This document shows, in pieces, positions 1 to 8,063 of a DNA stretch of 46,195 nt. The notes below the pieces were generated by a model, which ran no database searches, was not told the origin of the DNA, and was given only the letters and a program-made list of their open reading frames with translations. The first letter of the stretch is position 1. Every line of letters begins with the position of its first letter. A program made the position numbers and the translations under genes. Source of the stretch: JBCCKC01 sp039182435 (GTDB lineage: Bacteria; Verrucomicrobiota; Verrucomicrobiia; Opitutales; Coraliomargaritaceae); assembly GCA_039182435.1 (NCBI GenBank), contig JBCDCC010000001.1, forward strand, positions 1-46,195. The letters run 5' to 3'.

Positions 1-45
1 GAGCGAGGAATTTCGGAAGATGTTTCCGGTATGCTTCGCGCCGAT

Positions 46-375
46 CTACGTGTCGGAGGCTCTGGGAATTTTATTACCGTCCAAATCACTACCCGAAAGG
101 GTTTCAACAAACTCCGCCGTGTTGATCACTGAATCGAGCTCGAATTCAGCGCTTTCTCCGCCTGTCGAAGTGACGAGCGGGTAGAAGCCATACTCAGACT
201 TAAAGGACTCGATCGCCGTAATGTATTGCGAGATCTGACTCTTCGAAGCCGCGATGTTCGCCTTCTCTTTCGCGCCGCCCACGGCGGGGATCAAAATTGC
301 AGCCAAGTTGCCGATGATCGCGATGACCGTGAGCAGTTCGATCAGTGTAAATCCACCAGATGTTCTTTTTTTCAT
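46..375 (-). CDS. Type II secretion/type IV pilin-like pseudopilin, abnormally short
   Basis: The 109-residue product starts with a class III prepilin signal: a short basic leader, then GGFTLIELLTVIAIIG, with Gly8/Phe9 as the expected cleavage and methylation site and Glu at mature position 5. The hydrophobic helix covers roughly residues 9-30. The following helix (EKANIAASKSQISQYITAIESFKSEYGFYP) is the usual PulG/GspG-like spine. The product would be an inner-membrane pseudopilin of a type II secretion or pilus-like machine. The frame ends at a TAG soon after the SGSDLDG stretch, although relatives as I know them are usually much longer, around 150-250 residues. Both other minus-strand frames stay open from here to the window edge, so a frameshift is possible. 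It lies 5 nt downstream of the second pseudopilin and is probably co-transcribed with it. Function of the pair beyond pseudopilin is not assignable. Confidence 0.75.
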   Translation of the reverse strand: MKKRTSGGFTLIELLTVIAIIGNLAAILIPAVGGAKEKANIAASKSQISQYITAIESFKSEYGFYPLVTSTGGESAEFELDSVINTAEFVETLSGSDLDGNKIPRASDT

Positions 376-380
376 AATGC

Positions 381-1085
381 TTATTCTCCTACGTAAATAT
401 TATCGATATTGTTTGCTGCCTCCCGGAAGGAGTTATCCATTTCTCCGGTTGTCGTATTCAAACCTACGGTGTCATCGAGACCATCCGGTCCAAGCGAATA
501 GAGATGATAGCCAAATAGCTCCCAGTAGTCGCCTTCCGAGGTCTGACCATAGAGAAAGACATAAGGATTTCCCCAGGGATCGAGTAAGATATGATCGCTG
601 GGAGAGGATGCCGGATCGCCTAAATTCGGGTTATACTCCCCACCCTCGTAAGGATAAGCATCTGAACTCCCTTCCTCCGCGACATAGTTAAGCTTCGAGA
701 CTTCCAAGAAAGGCGTCGGCCCGGCAGGCGGCACATCGCTATTTTCAACTTCGATAAAGTCTGTAACGCCACCACTCCGCTCGAACTCGCGCCAACCAGC
801 CAGCGCATAAAAGAGCTCAACCCCATTATCGACGACATCTGAAGGATCGCCGGTCACCCATGGGTAGTCCCCATTCTTTAGCTTGTATTGCTCGATCGCT
901 TGGGCAATCAATACGAGCTCGCCTTTCGCTTTGGCCCGAGCTTGGGAGTTCTTGACGCCCGTGCCTATACCAAAAGCCAAGGCAGCGAGAATCGTGATGA
1001 CAGCGATCACCGCCAGGACCTCAATTAAAGTGAAGCCGCGACGTGAACGTAGTGATGTGGATGGAGAATTGTTTGAGGGTAACAT
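381..1085 (-). CDS. GspG-like pseudopilin
   Basis: The 234-residue protein has a basic leader (RSRRG) followed by FTLIEVLAVIAVITILAALA, a class III prepilin signal with cleavage expected after Gly17, then a single transmembrane helix to about residue 42. The helical stretch with QAIEQYKLKNGDYPWV and the late DPWGNPYVF and YSLGPDGLDD motifs match the GspG/PulG major pseudopilin pattern, in which the DPWG and SLGPDG segments belong to the C-terminal calcium-binding loop region. It should sit in the inner membrane and be processed by a prepilin peptidase, which is not encoded in this window. It is the upstream gene of a two-gene minus-strand unit with the 109-aa pseudopilin 5 nt downstream. A perfect TTGACA lies upstream. 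Family call is secure; which machine it serves is unknown. Confidence 0.85.
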   Translation of the reverse strand: MLPSNNSPSTSLRSRRGFTLIEVLAVIAVITILAALAFGIGTGVKNSQARAKAKGELVLIAQAIEQYKLKNGDYPWVTGDPSDVVDNGVELFYALAGWREFERSGGVTDFIEVENSDVPPAGPTPFLEVSKLNYVAEEGSSDAYPYEGGEYNPNLGDPASSPSDHILLDPWGNPYVFLYGQTSEGDYWELFGYHLYSLGPDGLDDTVGLNTTTGEMDNSFREAANNIDNIYVGE

Positions 1086-1130
1086 TCCGAATCGTAAGGA
1101 GATGTTTAAGTAGACTGGATTACAAACATA

Positions 1131-1161
1131 CTGATATCGCCTGCGAAATAATCGCTGTCAA
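1131..1161 (-). promoter_or_regulatory. Candidate sigma70-type promoter of the pseudopilin pair
   Basis: Read on the minus strand, a perfect TTGACA box (1161-1156) is followed after 19 nt by TATCAG (1136-1131), about 45 nt upstream of the pseudopilin start at 1085. The -35 is exact; the spacer is longer than the ideal 17 nt and the -10 matches only four of six positions. Confidence 0.3.
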
Positions 1162-1217
1162 CGCCAGAGGCAGGCTCTAGCGAATGCAGGCAGACTCATC
1201 TCAATAAATTCAGACCT

Positions 1218-2054
1218 TTAGACCGTGTAAGGCTTCTTAAAAATCGCGCCACTTCGGCGTCGCTCCGTGATATGCTCGATCTCTTCCTCGTTCATCGGCT
1301 CTGGGTGGCTCGTCTCAGGGTCGATCTTCCACTTCGCCGGCCGGAGATCATGGTCCACCGCCACGCGATAATCGAAAACAAAGCAATCGCCTTCCCAGAG
1401 ACTCTTATCCTTCGGCATCGTCTCCAGATACCTCAAGATCCCTCCCTTCAAATGATAGACATGCTCAAAACCTTTTTGCCGCAAGTAAGCAGTTGATCGC
1501 TCACAACGGATCCCACCAGTGCAATACATCGCAATTTTCTTATCCTTGTGCGCAGCCAACTCTTGATCGACGAATTTCGCAAAGCTCACAAAATCATCGG
1601 TTTTCGGATTTGTCGCTCCCTTAAACTGGCCGACCTTCACCTCGTAATCATTACGCGTATCAATTGTGATCACCTCCGGATCCGAGATCAGATCATTCCA
1701 TTCATCGGGTTCTAGATAGGTGCCCACCGTATCCCGAGGGTCCGCCCCCTCCTGGCGAAAGGTCACAATCTCTGGCTTCTTCTTCACCTTAAACTTCGGA
1801 AACGGGCAGAAATCTGCATACGAATACTTCACCTCCATGGATGCGAAACGCTCATCGCTCTTCAACATCGCAATCGTCGCATCAATCGCCTCCGGACTCC
1901 CCGCACAGGTCGAGTTCACCCCTTCCGGCGCAAAAATCAAAGTTCCGCGAAGCCGCGCCTCTAAGCCGTGATGGACCATACGCTGCGCCCATTCGTCACG
2001 ATCCGGCAGTTCAACGAAGTGATAAAAAGCAGCTATTTTCCAAGTTCCCGACAT
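1218..2054 (-). CDS. trhO: tRNA uridine(34) hydroxylase, rhodanese family
   Basis: The 278-residue protein has the N-terminal YceA/TrhO domain (about 1-100) and a rhodanese domain (about 115-215) with the active-site loop YCTGGIRCERS, Cys178 being the expected catalytic residue and Cys184 the second conserved one. In E. coli this family hydroxylates U34 of tRNA, in an O2-dependent way, as the first step to 5-carboxymethoxyuridine-type wobble modifications. The GGIRCERS motif and the DYRVAVDH segment after it are diagnostic. The C-terminal cysteine cluster of longer homologues is absent: the stretch after VAVDHDL carries no cysteine and ends in a charged tail. It stands alone on the minus strand, divergent from the helicase at 2246. 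Confidence in the family is high; the exact modification is inferred from homologues. Confidence 0.92.
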   Translation of the reverse strand: MSGTWKIAAFYHFVELPDRDEWAQRMVHHGLEARLRGTLIFAPEGVNSTCAGSPEAIDATIAMLKSDERFASMEVKYSYADFCPFPKFKVKKKPEIVTFRQEGADPRDTVGTYLEPDEWNDLISDPEVITIDTRNDYEVKVGQFKGATNPKTDDFVSFAKFVDQELAAHKDKKIAMYCTGGIRCERSTAYLRQKGFEHVYHLKGGILRYLETMPKDKSLWEGDCFVFDYRVAVDHDLRPAKWKIDPETSHPEPMNEEEIEHITERRRSGAIFKKPYTV

Positions 2055-2245
2055 GAATTAAGAAGAGTGTTTACAAAAGGAGTGCGCCACCGGGCAAGAA
2101 AGCAGATTTTTAAGCCTTGTCGGTCGCATCGATGACTGTCAAAGCCCTGCCCCTCGGCGCGAATAGGTAAACAGCATCAAGAGGACATACCGAAGCGGAG
2201 TTCAACCCAAAAACTCAGTAAGCCAACCATCGCCCAACTATCATT

Positions 2246-3793
2246 ATGGACACAAAATTTTCCGATCTCGGCCTTCGCAATGAACTTATCGAAGGCATCC
2301 GCAATTTAGGCTTCGAAAAGCCCTCACCGATTCAGGCGCAAACCATTCCCATCGCGCTCGAAGGCGCGGACATCGTCGGCCTCTCACAGACCGGCTCTGG
2401 CAAAACCGCCGCATTCGGTCTGCCCGCGCTCAATCGGGTCGACACCTCACTCGCGGCCACTCAGGTCCTCGTGCTCTGCCCCACACGCGAACTCGCAGTG
2501 CAGGTCTGCGAAGAGATCAACCGCCTCGCCAACTCGGTCAAAGGCCTGAGCGCCGTCCCCGTTTACGGAGGCGCACCCATCGATCGCCAGATTAAAGCCA
2601 TGAGAAAAGGGGCCCATATTATCGTCGGCACTCCCGGACGTGTCATGGACCACCTCAAGCGAAAGACCCTCCGCACCGACGCCATCCAGCTCTGTATCCT
2701 CGATGAAGCCGACCGCATGCTCGATATGGGCTTCCGCGAAGACATGGAGATCATCCTCGATGCGATGCCCGAGGACCGGCAGACGCTCTTCTTCTCCGCC
2801 ACCATGAATAAAGGCGTCGAGCGCCTCATCCAGGCTTTCAGCAACGATCCGGAAGAAATTTCCATCGAGCGCAAATCGCTCACCGTCGATACCATCGAGC
2901 AAACTTACTATGAAGTCCGCAACCGATCCAAGATCGAGGTGCTTTGCCGCCTCCTCGACCTCGAGATCAAGCCCAGAGGCATCGTCTTTTGTAATACCAA
3001 ACAGATGGTCGAAGACGCCAGCGAGGCACTCTGTGCGCGTGGCTACGTCGCCGACCGTATCCATGGCGACATCACCCAAGGCAATCGTGAACGCGTCATC
3101 AAACGCTTCCGCGAAGGCAGCGTCGAGCTCCTCGTCGCCACCGATGTCGCCGCCCGTGGCCTCGATATCGACGATGTCGATATGGTCTTTAACTATGACC
3201 TGCCCTACGACCCGGAAGACTATGTCCATCGCATCGGCCGGACCGGACGGGCCGGACGCTCTGGGAAATCAATCACCTTCGTCTACGGACGCGACATCTA
3301 CCGCCTCGAAGCCATCGAGCGCTACACACGTCAAGTCGTCCGCCGCATGAAGATCCCCTCACTCGAGGATGTCGAAGGTCGCCGCACCGATAAAATCTTC
3401 AATCAAGTCCGCACGCTCCTCGAAGCAGGCGATTACAAGCGCCACGACGCCCTCGTCGATCGCCTACTCGACGCCGGACATACCCCGACCGACATTGCCA
3501 GCGTGCTCTTTGACATGTTGCAAAAGGATGATAATCGCGAGCCAGAAGCCATTGCCGAAGACCGCGAAAAATTCGAAGAAAGCCCCAAGCGTAAGGCCGA
3601 CAAAAAAGGCTCCGGTGGCTATAAGAAGAAAAAATTCCGCCGCGGGCCCAACACCGGATTCGATAAGTTCGGCGACCGTGGCCCGAAAAGAGGCGGCTAT
3701 AAAAAGAAAAGAGCGCCCAAATCAGACGCGCCGGCCAAAAAGGCAGCCAAGCCCTTTAGCGAATCCAAGCGCCGCTTCAAACGCCCTGACTAG
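2246..3793 (+). CDS. DEAD-box ATP-dependent RNA helicase (RhlE/DeaD group)
   Basis: The 515-residue protein carries the full motif set: Q motif around residues 5-31, motif I QTGSGKT (48-54), PTRELAVQ (79-86), GTPGR (128-132), DEAD (153-156), SAT (184-186), then the second RecA domain with ATDVAARGLD and HRIGRTGRAGR. It unwinds short RNA duplexes, in ribosome assembly or mRNA turnover. After the core, from about residue 435, comes a lysine/arginine/glycine-rich tail (KKKKFRRG, KRGGYKKKR) typical of RNA-anchoring extensions. The start ATG has no Shine-Dalgarno site, and the 191-nt gap upstream is large enough for a long leader, as is common for cold-inducible helicases; that regulation is inference. 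I do not separate DeaD, RhlE and CshA from sequence alone. Confidence 0.95.
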   Translation: MDTKFSDLGLRNELIEGIRNLGFEKPSPIQAQTIPIALEGADIVGLSQTGSGKTAAFGLPALNRVDTSLAATQVLVLCPTRELAVQVCEEINRLANSVKGLSAVPVYGGAPIDRQIKAMRKGAHIIVGTPGRVMDHLKRKTLRTDAIQLCILDEADRMLDMGFREDMEIILDAMPEDRQTLFFSATMNKGVERLIQAFSNDPEEISIERKSLTVDTIEQTYYEVRNRSKIEVLCRLLDLEIKPRGIVFCNTKQMVEDASEALCARGYVADRIHGDITQGNRERVIKRFREGSVELLVATDVAARGLDIDDVDMVFNYDLPYDPEDYVHRIGRTGRAGRSGKSITFVYGRDIYRLEAIERYTRQVVRRMKIPSLEDVEGRRTDKIFNQVRTLLEAGDYKRHDALVDRLLDAGHTPTDIASVLFDMLQKDDNREPEAIAEDREKFEESPKRKADKKGSGGYKKKKFRRGPNTGFDKFGDRGPKRGGYKKKRAPKSDAPAKKAAKPFSESKRRFKRPD

Positions 3794-3814
3794 GCACTCG
3801 GCAAAAAGGTTTGT

Positions 3815-3828
3815 CTGGCCTCTGCCAG
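3815..3828 (+). other. Short hairpin after the helicase gene
   Basis: CTGGC-CTCT-GCCAG forms a perfect 5-bp stem with a tetraloop 21 nt after the helicase stop. No T-run follows, so it is at most a weak terminator or processing site. Confidence 0.25.
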
Positions 3829-3855
3829 TGAACCCATACAATCTTGTGATTTAGG

Positions 3856-5031
3856 ATGTCTGAATCAGATTCACCATTTCTCTCTCCGGTCCAGCGAAGG
3901 ATCGTCGCCGCCGGAGGCACCGCACTCGCCGCCATGGTGCTCTTGGCCGCCGCCTTCTTTCTGTTCAATATCCTCCGCCACTTCGTCACGAGCTTTCAGG
4001 ATGTCTTACTCCCACTCGCCATTGCTGCGATTCTCGCCACCCTCTTGCGCCCCATCATCACGTTCTTCGAAGTCCGCGCACGCTTAGGCCGGACCGCAGG
4101 GATCATCATTCTCTTTCTCCTCGTCGTCCTCTCGCTTGGCGTCTCCGCCGTCTTTGTCGTCCCCGCCCTGCTCGAGCAGATCACCGCCTTCATTAAAGAA
4201 GTCCCCACCATCAGGGAGAATGTCCTCGCATTCGCCCGCGATTCCTTTCCCAGCGTCTGGTCCTGGCTCCAGGAACAACTCGGCGAATCCCCAGAAGTCT
4301 ATCTTAAAGAGCTGATCGAGAGTAACTCCAGCACTCTCAAAGACGCCCTCACTCGGCTCCAATCCAGCCTCAGCTCCTTCACCGGGATCCTCGGCAGCAT
4401 CTTCGGAAAAGTCGCCGCCTATTCCGTCATCCCCATCTACCTCTTCTTCATTCTTAGTGGAGACCGCGACATCTGGAAAGACATAGAGAAGCAACTCAGC
4501 TTCCTCCCCGACAACCGTCGCGAAGACCTCGTCTTCCTCGCTCGGCAATTCAGCGATATCCTCGTCGCGTTCTTCCGCGGCCAGATTATCATCGGCCTGC
4601 TGTTAGGAATCGTGCTCGCGGTCGGCTTCACTCTCGTCGGCCTCAAATTCGGCGTCGTTCTCGGCCTCGCGCTCGGCCTCCTCAATATCATCCCCTACCT
4701 CGGCACAGTCATCGGTCTCGCCACCGTGCTCCCATTGGCCTACTTCCAGAATGAAGGAGGTCTTCCGCTTATCGGCTGGTGCCTCCTCGTCTTTGTGATC
4801 GGCCAGCTCCTTACCGATTATGTCTTCACCCCTCGCGTGATGGGGGACAAGACCGGCATGGGCCCCATGCTCATCATCTTCTCAATTTTCTTCTGGGGTG
4901 CCGCCCTCGGCGGCATTCTCGGCATGGTTCTAGCCATCCCGCTCACCGCCTTCTTCCTCGTCTTCTGGAGACTAGCTAGAGAAAAATACCTCCCCATCTG
5001 GACTGGCTCTCAAGCTACCGCCAACGAATAG
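3856..5031 (+). CDS. AI-2E family transporter (PerM/YdiK-like permease)
   Basis: The 391-residue protein has about eight membrane segments in the AI-2E family layout: two or three N-terminal helices, a long soluble-looking middle section (about 120-195), then clustered C-terminal helices. The C-terminal stretch with LTDYVFTPRVMGDKTGMGPM is the family signature, followed by GAALGGILGMVLAIPLTA. Members include TqsA, implicated in autoinducer-2 export, and others linked to Na+/H+ antiport or to unknown substrates, so the substrate here is not predictable. The gene lies 62 nt after the helicase and 22 nt before rph, all on the same strand. AGG directly abuts the ATG, too close for a working Shine-Dalgarno site. 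Confidence 0.88.
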   Translation: MSESDSPFLSPVQRRIVAAGGTALAAMVLLAAAFFLFNILRHFVTSFQDVLLPLAIAAILATLLRPIITFFEVRARLGRTAGIIILFLLVVLSLGVSAVFVVPALLEQITAFIKEVPTIRENVLAFARDSFPSVWSWLQEQLGESPEVYLKELIESNSSTLKDALTRLQSSLSSFTGILGSIFGKVAAYSVIPIYLFFILSGDRDIWKDIEKQLSFLPDNRREDLVFLARQFSDILVAFFRGQIIIGLLLGIVLAVGFTLVGLKFGVVLGLALGLLNIIPYLGTVIGLATVLPLAYFQNEGGLPLIGWCLLVFVIGQLLTDYVFTPRVMGDKTGMGPMLIIFSIFFWGAALGGILGMVLAIPLTAFFLVFWRLAREKYLPIWTGSQATANE

Positions 5032-5053
5032 GCGTCCTCCCCTGTAAAAACGT

Positions 5054-5812
5054 ATGACAGATTTGAATACAAGTTTCGCGCGCCCAGACGGTCGCGCCAT
5101 CGATCAATTAAGAGAAATTCAATTCGAGACCGGAATCGCTCCCCACGCACTCGGCTCCACCCTCGTCAGCTTCGGTGCCACGCGCGTGATCTGCGCCGCC
5201 TCTGTCGATGATCGCGTGCCAGGATGGATGCGCCAACAAGGCGTCGAGGGCGGCTGGATGACCGCCGAGTATTCCATGCTTCCCTACAGCACACTCGACC
5301 GTAAACAACGCGATATCAGCCGAGGCAAAGCCGACGGGCGCACCATCGAGATCCAACGTCTGATCGGGCGTTCCCTCCGCGCCGTCTTCGATCTAAAGAA
5401 ACTGATCGGCAAGACCATCTGGATCGATTGCGATGTCCTCCAAGCCGACGGCGGCACGCGAACCGCATCCATCACCGGCGCCTACGTCGCCGCTCAGATC
5501 GCGGTGCAAAAGCTTCTCGCTGCCGGCAAGCTCAAGGAAAACCCTTTTCAAGACGCCGTCGCCGCAGTCTCCGTCGGCGTCTTTGCCGACACTCCCGTGC
5601 TCGATCTAAATTATCTGGAAGATAAAGACGCCTCCGTCGACGCAAACATCGTGATGACCGGCACCGGTAAGTTTGTTGAAGTGCAAAGTTCGGGCGAAGA
5701 AGCGACCTTCAGTCGCCAAGAGTTAGACAGCCTCCTCGAACTCGGGGGGAAAGGCATTGCCGAGATCTGCCAGCTGCAAGAAGCGGCGATTCAAGACGCA
5801 CTCAGCGAGTAA
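5054..5812 (+). CDS. rph: Ribonuclease PH
   Basis: The 252-residue product matches RNase PH over its full length, about 240-255 residues in most bacteria. Visible signatures are the N-terminal RPDGRAIDQLREI, GSTLVSFGATRVICAASV, the central SRGKADGRTIEIQRLIGRSLR and the IDCDVLQADGGTRTASITGA phosphate/tRNA-binding region, then GTGKFVEVQSSGEEATF near the end. It trims the 3' tail of tRNA precursors phosphorolytically, as a homohexamer in the cytoplasm. It starts 22 nt after the permease stop and probably shares its transcript. It is frequently next to the NTP pyrophosphatase gene rdgB in other genomes, which is not the case here. Confidence 0.96.
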   Translation: MTDLNTSFARPDGRAIDQLREIQFETGIAPHALGSTLVSFGATRVICAASVDDRVPGWMRQQGVEGGWMTAEYSMLPYSTLDRKQRDISRGKADGRTIEIQRLIGRSLRAVFDLKKLIGKTIWIDCDVLQADGGTRTASITGAYVAAQIAVQKLLAAGKLKENPFQDAVAAVSVGVFADTPVLDLNYLEDKDASVDANIVMTGTGKFVEVQSSGEEATFSRQELDSLLELGGKGIAEICQLQEAAIQDALSE

Positions 5813-5818
5813 AGACGA

Positions 5819-5832
5819 CGCTCAAAAGAGCG
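5819..5832 (+). terminator. Possible weak terminator after rph
   Basis: CGCTC-AAAA-GAGCG gives a 5-bp GC-rich stem with an A4 loop, starting 6 nt after the rph stop. A TTTT run follows only 7 nt later, so termination would be inefficient. Confidence 0.3.
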
Positions 5833-5917
5833 CTGCAACTTTTCGAATTGATCGGCGATTGCATCTGTGAACGCGCCAATTACCGGCCCAATAAAATCTC
5901 ACAGAAAGATCTCCATT

Positions 5918-6232
5918 ATGAATACGAAATTACTCCTGATCGCACCACTTACTGCACTCCTCTTTACCTCAACTACCTTCGCACAGCCTGACCAGGGCGG
6001 CGGCAAATGGAAAGAAGACCGCCGCGAAAAGATGAAGCAACGCCTCAAACAAATCGATGCTGATGGCGATAAAATCATCACCTTCCAGGAAGCCACCGCA
6101 GCCAATGCGGAGAAGCTACTTGAGCACTTCGACGAAATCGATGCAGACGGCGATGACGCTATCACTCGCGAAGAAATGAAAGCGCACCACCAAGCACGCC
6201 GTGCCGAGCGACGCGCCCAGTCCGAGGACTAA
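5918..6232 (+). CDS. Small secreted EF-hand calcium-binding protein
   Basis: The chosen ATG at 5918 gives 104 residues and puts a clean signal peptide at the start (MNTKLLLIAPLTALLF, cleavage near TFA-Q); an upstream in-frame start at 5867 would bury it. The mature part holds a lysine/arginine-rich helix and two EF-hand loops, DADGDKIITFQE and DADGDDAITREE, each with Asp at positions 1, 3 and 5 and Glu at 12. The pair is likely to bind two Ca2+ ions in the periplasm or outside. The tail is rich in basic residues (HHQARRAERRAQ). Similar short EF-hand proteins are common in Planctomycetes and Verrucomicrobia, and I know no defined function for them. It is a single-gene unit ended by the strong hairpin at 6262. 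Confidence 0.82.
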   Translation: MNTKLLLIAPLTALLFTSTTFAQPDQGGGKWKEDRREKMKQRLKQIDADGDKIITFQEATAANAEKLLEHFDEIDADGDDAITREEMKAHHQARRAERRAQSED

Positions 6233-6261
6233 TATAGATACTTTGTTATTAGTAGTCGTCT

Positions 6262-6295
6262 AAAAGCCCACTGGTCTCTGACTGGTGGGCTTTTT
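6262..6295 (+). terminator. Rho-independent terminator of the EF-hand gene
   Basis: AAAAGCCCAC pairs with GTGGGCTTTT, and the stem continues inward through TGGT/ACTG, allowing two G-U pairs, to a CTCTG loop. A T5 tract lies at the 3' side. It sits about 30 nt after the EF-hand stop and isolates this gene from the ABC-F gene. Confidence 0.8.
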
Positions 6296-6420
6296 CTTTG
6301 CCTTCAAGAAATTGGCCGATTCAATGCGCCAACTTTCGATTTTCGTTAAACGGGCGATGCCAGAGAGCGCACGCCGACCAAAGAAATCCACCACACGATC
6401 GCATCGCATAGAATTTTCCA

Positions 6421-8049
6421 ATGATAACCATCAATCAGGTCACTCACAACTTCGGCAAGAAGGTCCTCTACAATGCGATCAACTGCGTCATCGGCACGCA
6501 CGACCGCATCGCGCTCGTCGGCTCCAACGGCTCCGGAAAAACCACCCTCCTTCGCATGCTCATGGGCGAGGTCGAGCCAGACCAAGGTTCCTTCGACCGC
6601 TCCGAGTATGTCTCCATCGGCTACCTACCACAGGATGGTATTCACGTCTCAGGCAAGACACTCTATGCGGAAGCCGAGACTGCCTTCGGCGACGTCCTCG
6701 ATCTTCAGCAAAAGATCGAGAAAGCCGACGCCGATCTCCTCGATATGGACACCGAAGACCCTGCCTACTACGACCTGATCGACGCGATCGGCGAGTGGGA
6801 GCAACAGCTCGAAGACTACGAACCTCAAAAAATGAAGTCCCGCATCGAGCGCATCCTCCTCGGGATGGGCTTCAAAGAAAGCGATCTAGAGCGCGACACA
6901 GGAGAATTCTCCGGAGGCTGGCAGATGCGGATCGCCCTCGCCAAGCTGCTCCTGCAAAACCCTTCCCTCATCATTCTCGACGAACCGACCAATCACCTCG
7001 ATATCGTCTCGCAACACTGGGTCGAAAATTACCTCAAGCACTATCAAGGCGCCCTCATCCTGATCTCGCACGACCGTGCCTTCCTCGACGAAGTCACCAA
7101 CCGCACGCTCGAGCTCAAGCTCGGCGCACTCAACAGCTTCAAAGGCAATTACACCTATTACGTCAAAGAGACCGAGGCCCGCCTTGAGCAGCTCCGCAAG
7201 GCCTACAAAAACCAGCAGAAGGAAATTTCAGAGCTCAAGGATTGGATCAACCGATTCCGCTCCAACGTCAAAAAGGCGAGCATGGTCCAAAGCCGCATCA
7301 AACAGCTCGAGAAAATCGAGCTCATCAAGATTCCGCGCGATGAAAAGAAGATCTTCTTCCGTTTCCCCGAGCCGCCACCCGCCAGCGCCAAAGTCATCAC
7401 GGTCAAAGATCTTCACAAAGCCTACGGCGAACACGTCATTTTCAACGGCCTCGACCTACGCATCGATAAAGGCGACCGTATCGCCGTCGTCGGTGTGAAC
7501 GGCGCTGGTAAATCCACCCTTGCCCGCATCATGGCTGGCATCGAGCCTTACCAAGGCGGCGATGTAGAAAATGGCATTAACACCGTGATCGGCTACTTCG
7601 CCCAGTCACAAGCCGATGAGCTCAACCCCACCAATACCGTCCTCGAAGAAGTGGAGAAAGCCGCCGTCGGCAATGACCAGGCCAATCCACGTGGCGCTCT
7701 CGGCGCACTCCTCTTCTCTGGCGACGAAGCCCTCAAAAAGACCTCCGTCCTCTCAGGAGGGGAAAAGAACCGAGTCGCCCTAGCCAAGATGCTCATGAAG
7801 CCAGCCAACTGCATGATCCTTGACGAGCCGACCAATCACTTGGACATCAAATCCAAGGAAGTGCTTCAAGACGCCATCAACGCTTTCGACGGCACCGTCA
7901 TCCTCGTCAGCCACGACCGCGCCTTCCTCGATGGCGTCGTCAATAAAGTCCTCGAAGTCGCTCCGGGTAGCACCCGCATGCTCACCTGCAACGTCTCCGA
8001 ATACATCGAGCGCCTCGAAACGGAAACGGCCGAGAAGGACGGCGCTTAA
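6421..8049 (+). CDS. ABC-F family ATPase (ribosome-associated)
   Basis: The 542-residue protein has two ABC nucleotide-binding domains and no membrane segment. Domain 1: Walker A GSNGSGKTT (34-42), signature FSGGWQMR, Walker B with LDEPTNHLD. Domain 2: GVNGAGKST, LSGGEKNR and a second LDEPTNHLD. Between them lies the charged helical linker of ABC-F proteins (about 235-320), containing KNQQKEISELKDWINRFR and SMVQSRIKQLEKI. ABC-F proteins such as EttA, Uup and YbiT bind the ribosomal E site and relieve stalled or paused translation. The SGGW form of the first signature and the linker resemble the Uup/YbiT side of the family, but I would not assign a subfamily. It starts 126 nt after the strong terminator and so probably has its own promoter. 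Confidence 0.94.
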   Translation: MITINQVTHNFGKKVLYNAINCVIGTHDRIALVGSNGSGKTTLLRMLMGEVEPDQGSFDRSEYVSIGYLPQDGIHVSGKTLYAEAETAFGDVLDLQQKIEKADADLLDMDTEDPAYYDLIDAIGEWEQQLEDYEPQKMKSRIERILLGMGFKESDLERDTGEFSGGWQMRIALAKLLLQNPSLIILDEPTNHLDIVSQHWVENYLKHYQGALILISHDRAFLDEVTNRTLELKLGALNSFKGNYTYYVKETEARLEQLRKAYKNQQKEISELKDWINRFRSNVKKASMVQSRIKQLEKIELIKIPRDEKKIFFRFPEPPPASAKVITVKDLHKAYGEHVIFNGLDLRIDKGDRIAVVGVNGAGKSTLARIMAGIEPYQGGDVENGINTVIGYFAQSQADELNPTNTVLEEVEKAAVGNDQANPRGALGALLFSGDEALKKTSVLSGGEKNRVALAKMLMKPANCMILDEPTNHLDIKSKEVLQDAINAFDGTVILVSHDRAFLDGVVNKVLEVAPGSTRMLTCNVSEYIERLETETAEKDGA

Positions 8050-8063
8050 GCCGACCATCTACC

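Noticed and set aside
2447..3229. 260-codon open frame antisense to the helicase gene
   Set aside because: It mirrors the codon bias of the DEAD-box gene, is rich in Asp/Glu/Val/Ala as such shadows are, and has no domain or start context.
6285..7187. 300-codon arginine-rich frame overlapping the ABC-F gene
   Set aside because: Its product is a string of Arg/Pro/His typical of an out-of-frame reading; the ABC-F frame carries both ATPase domains.
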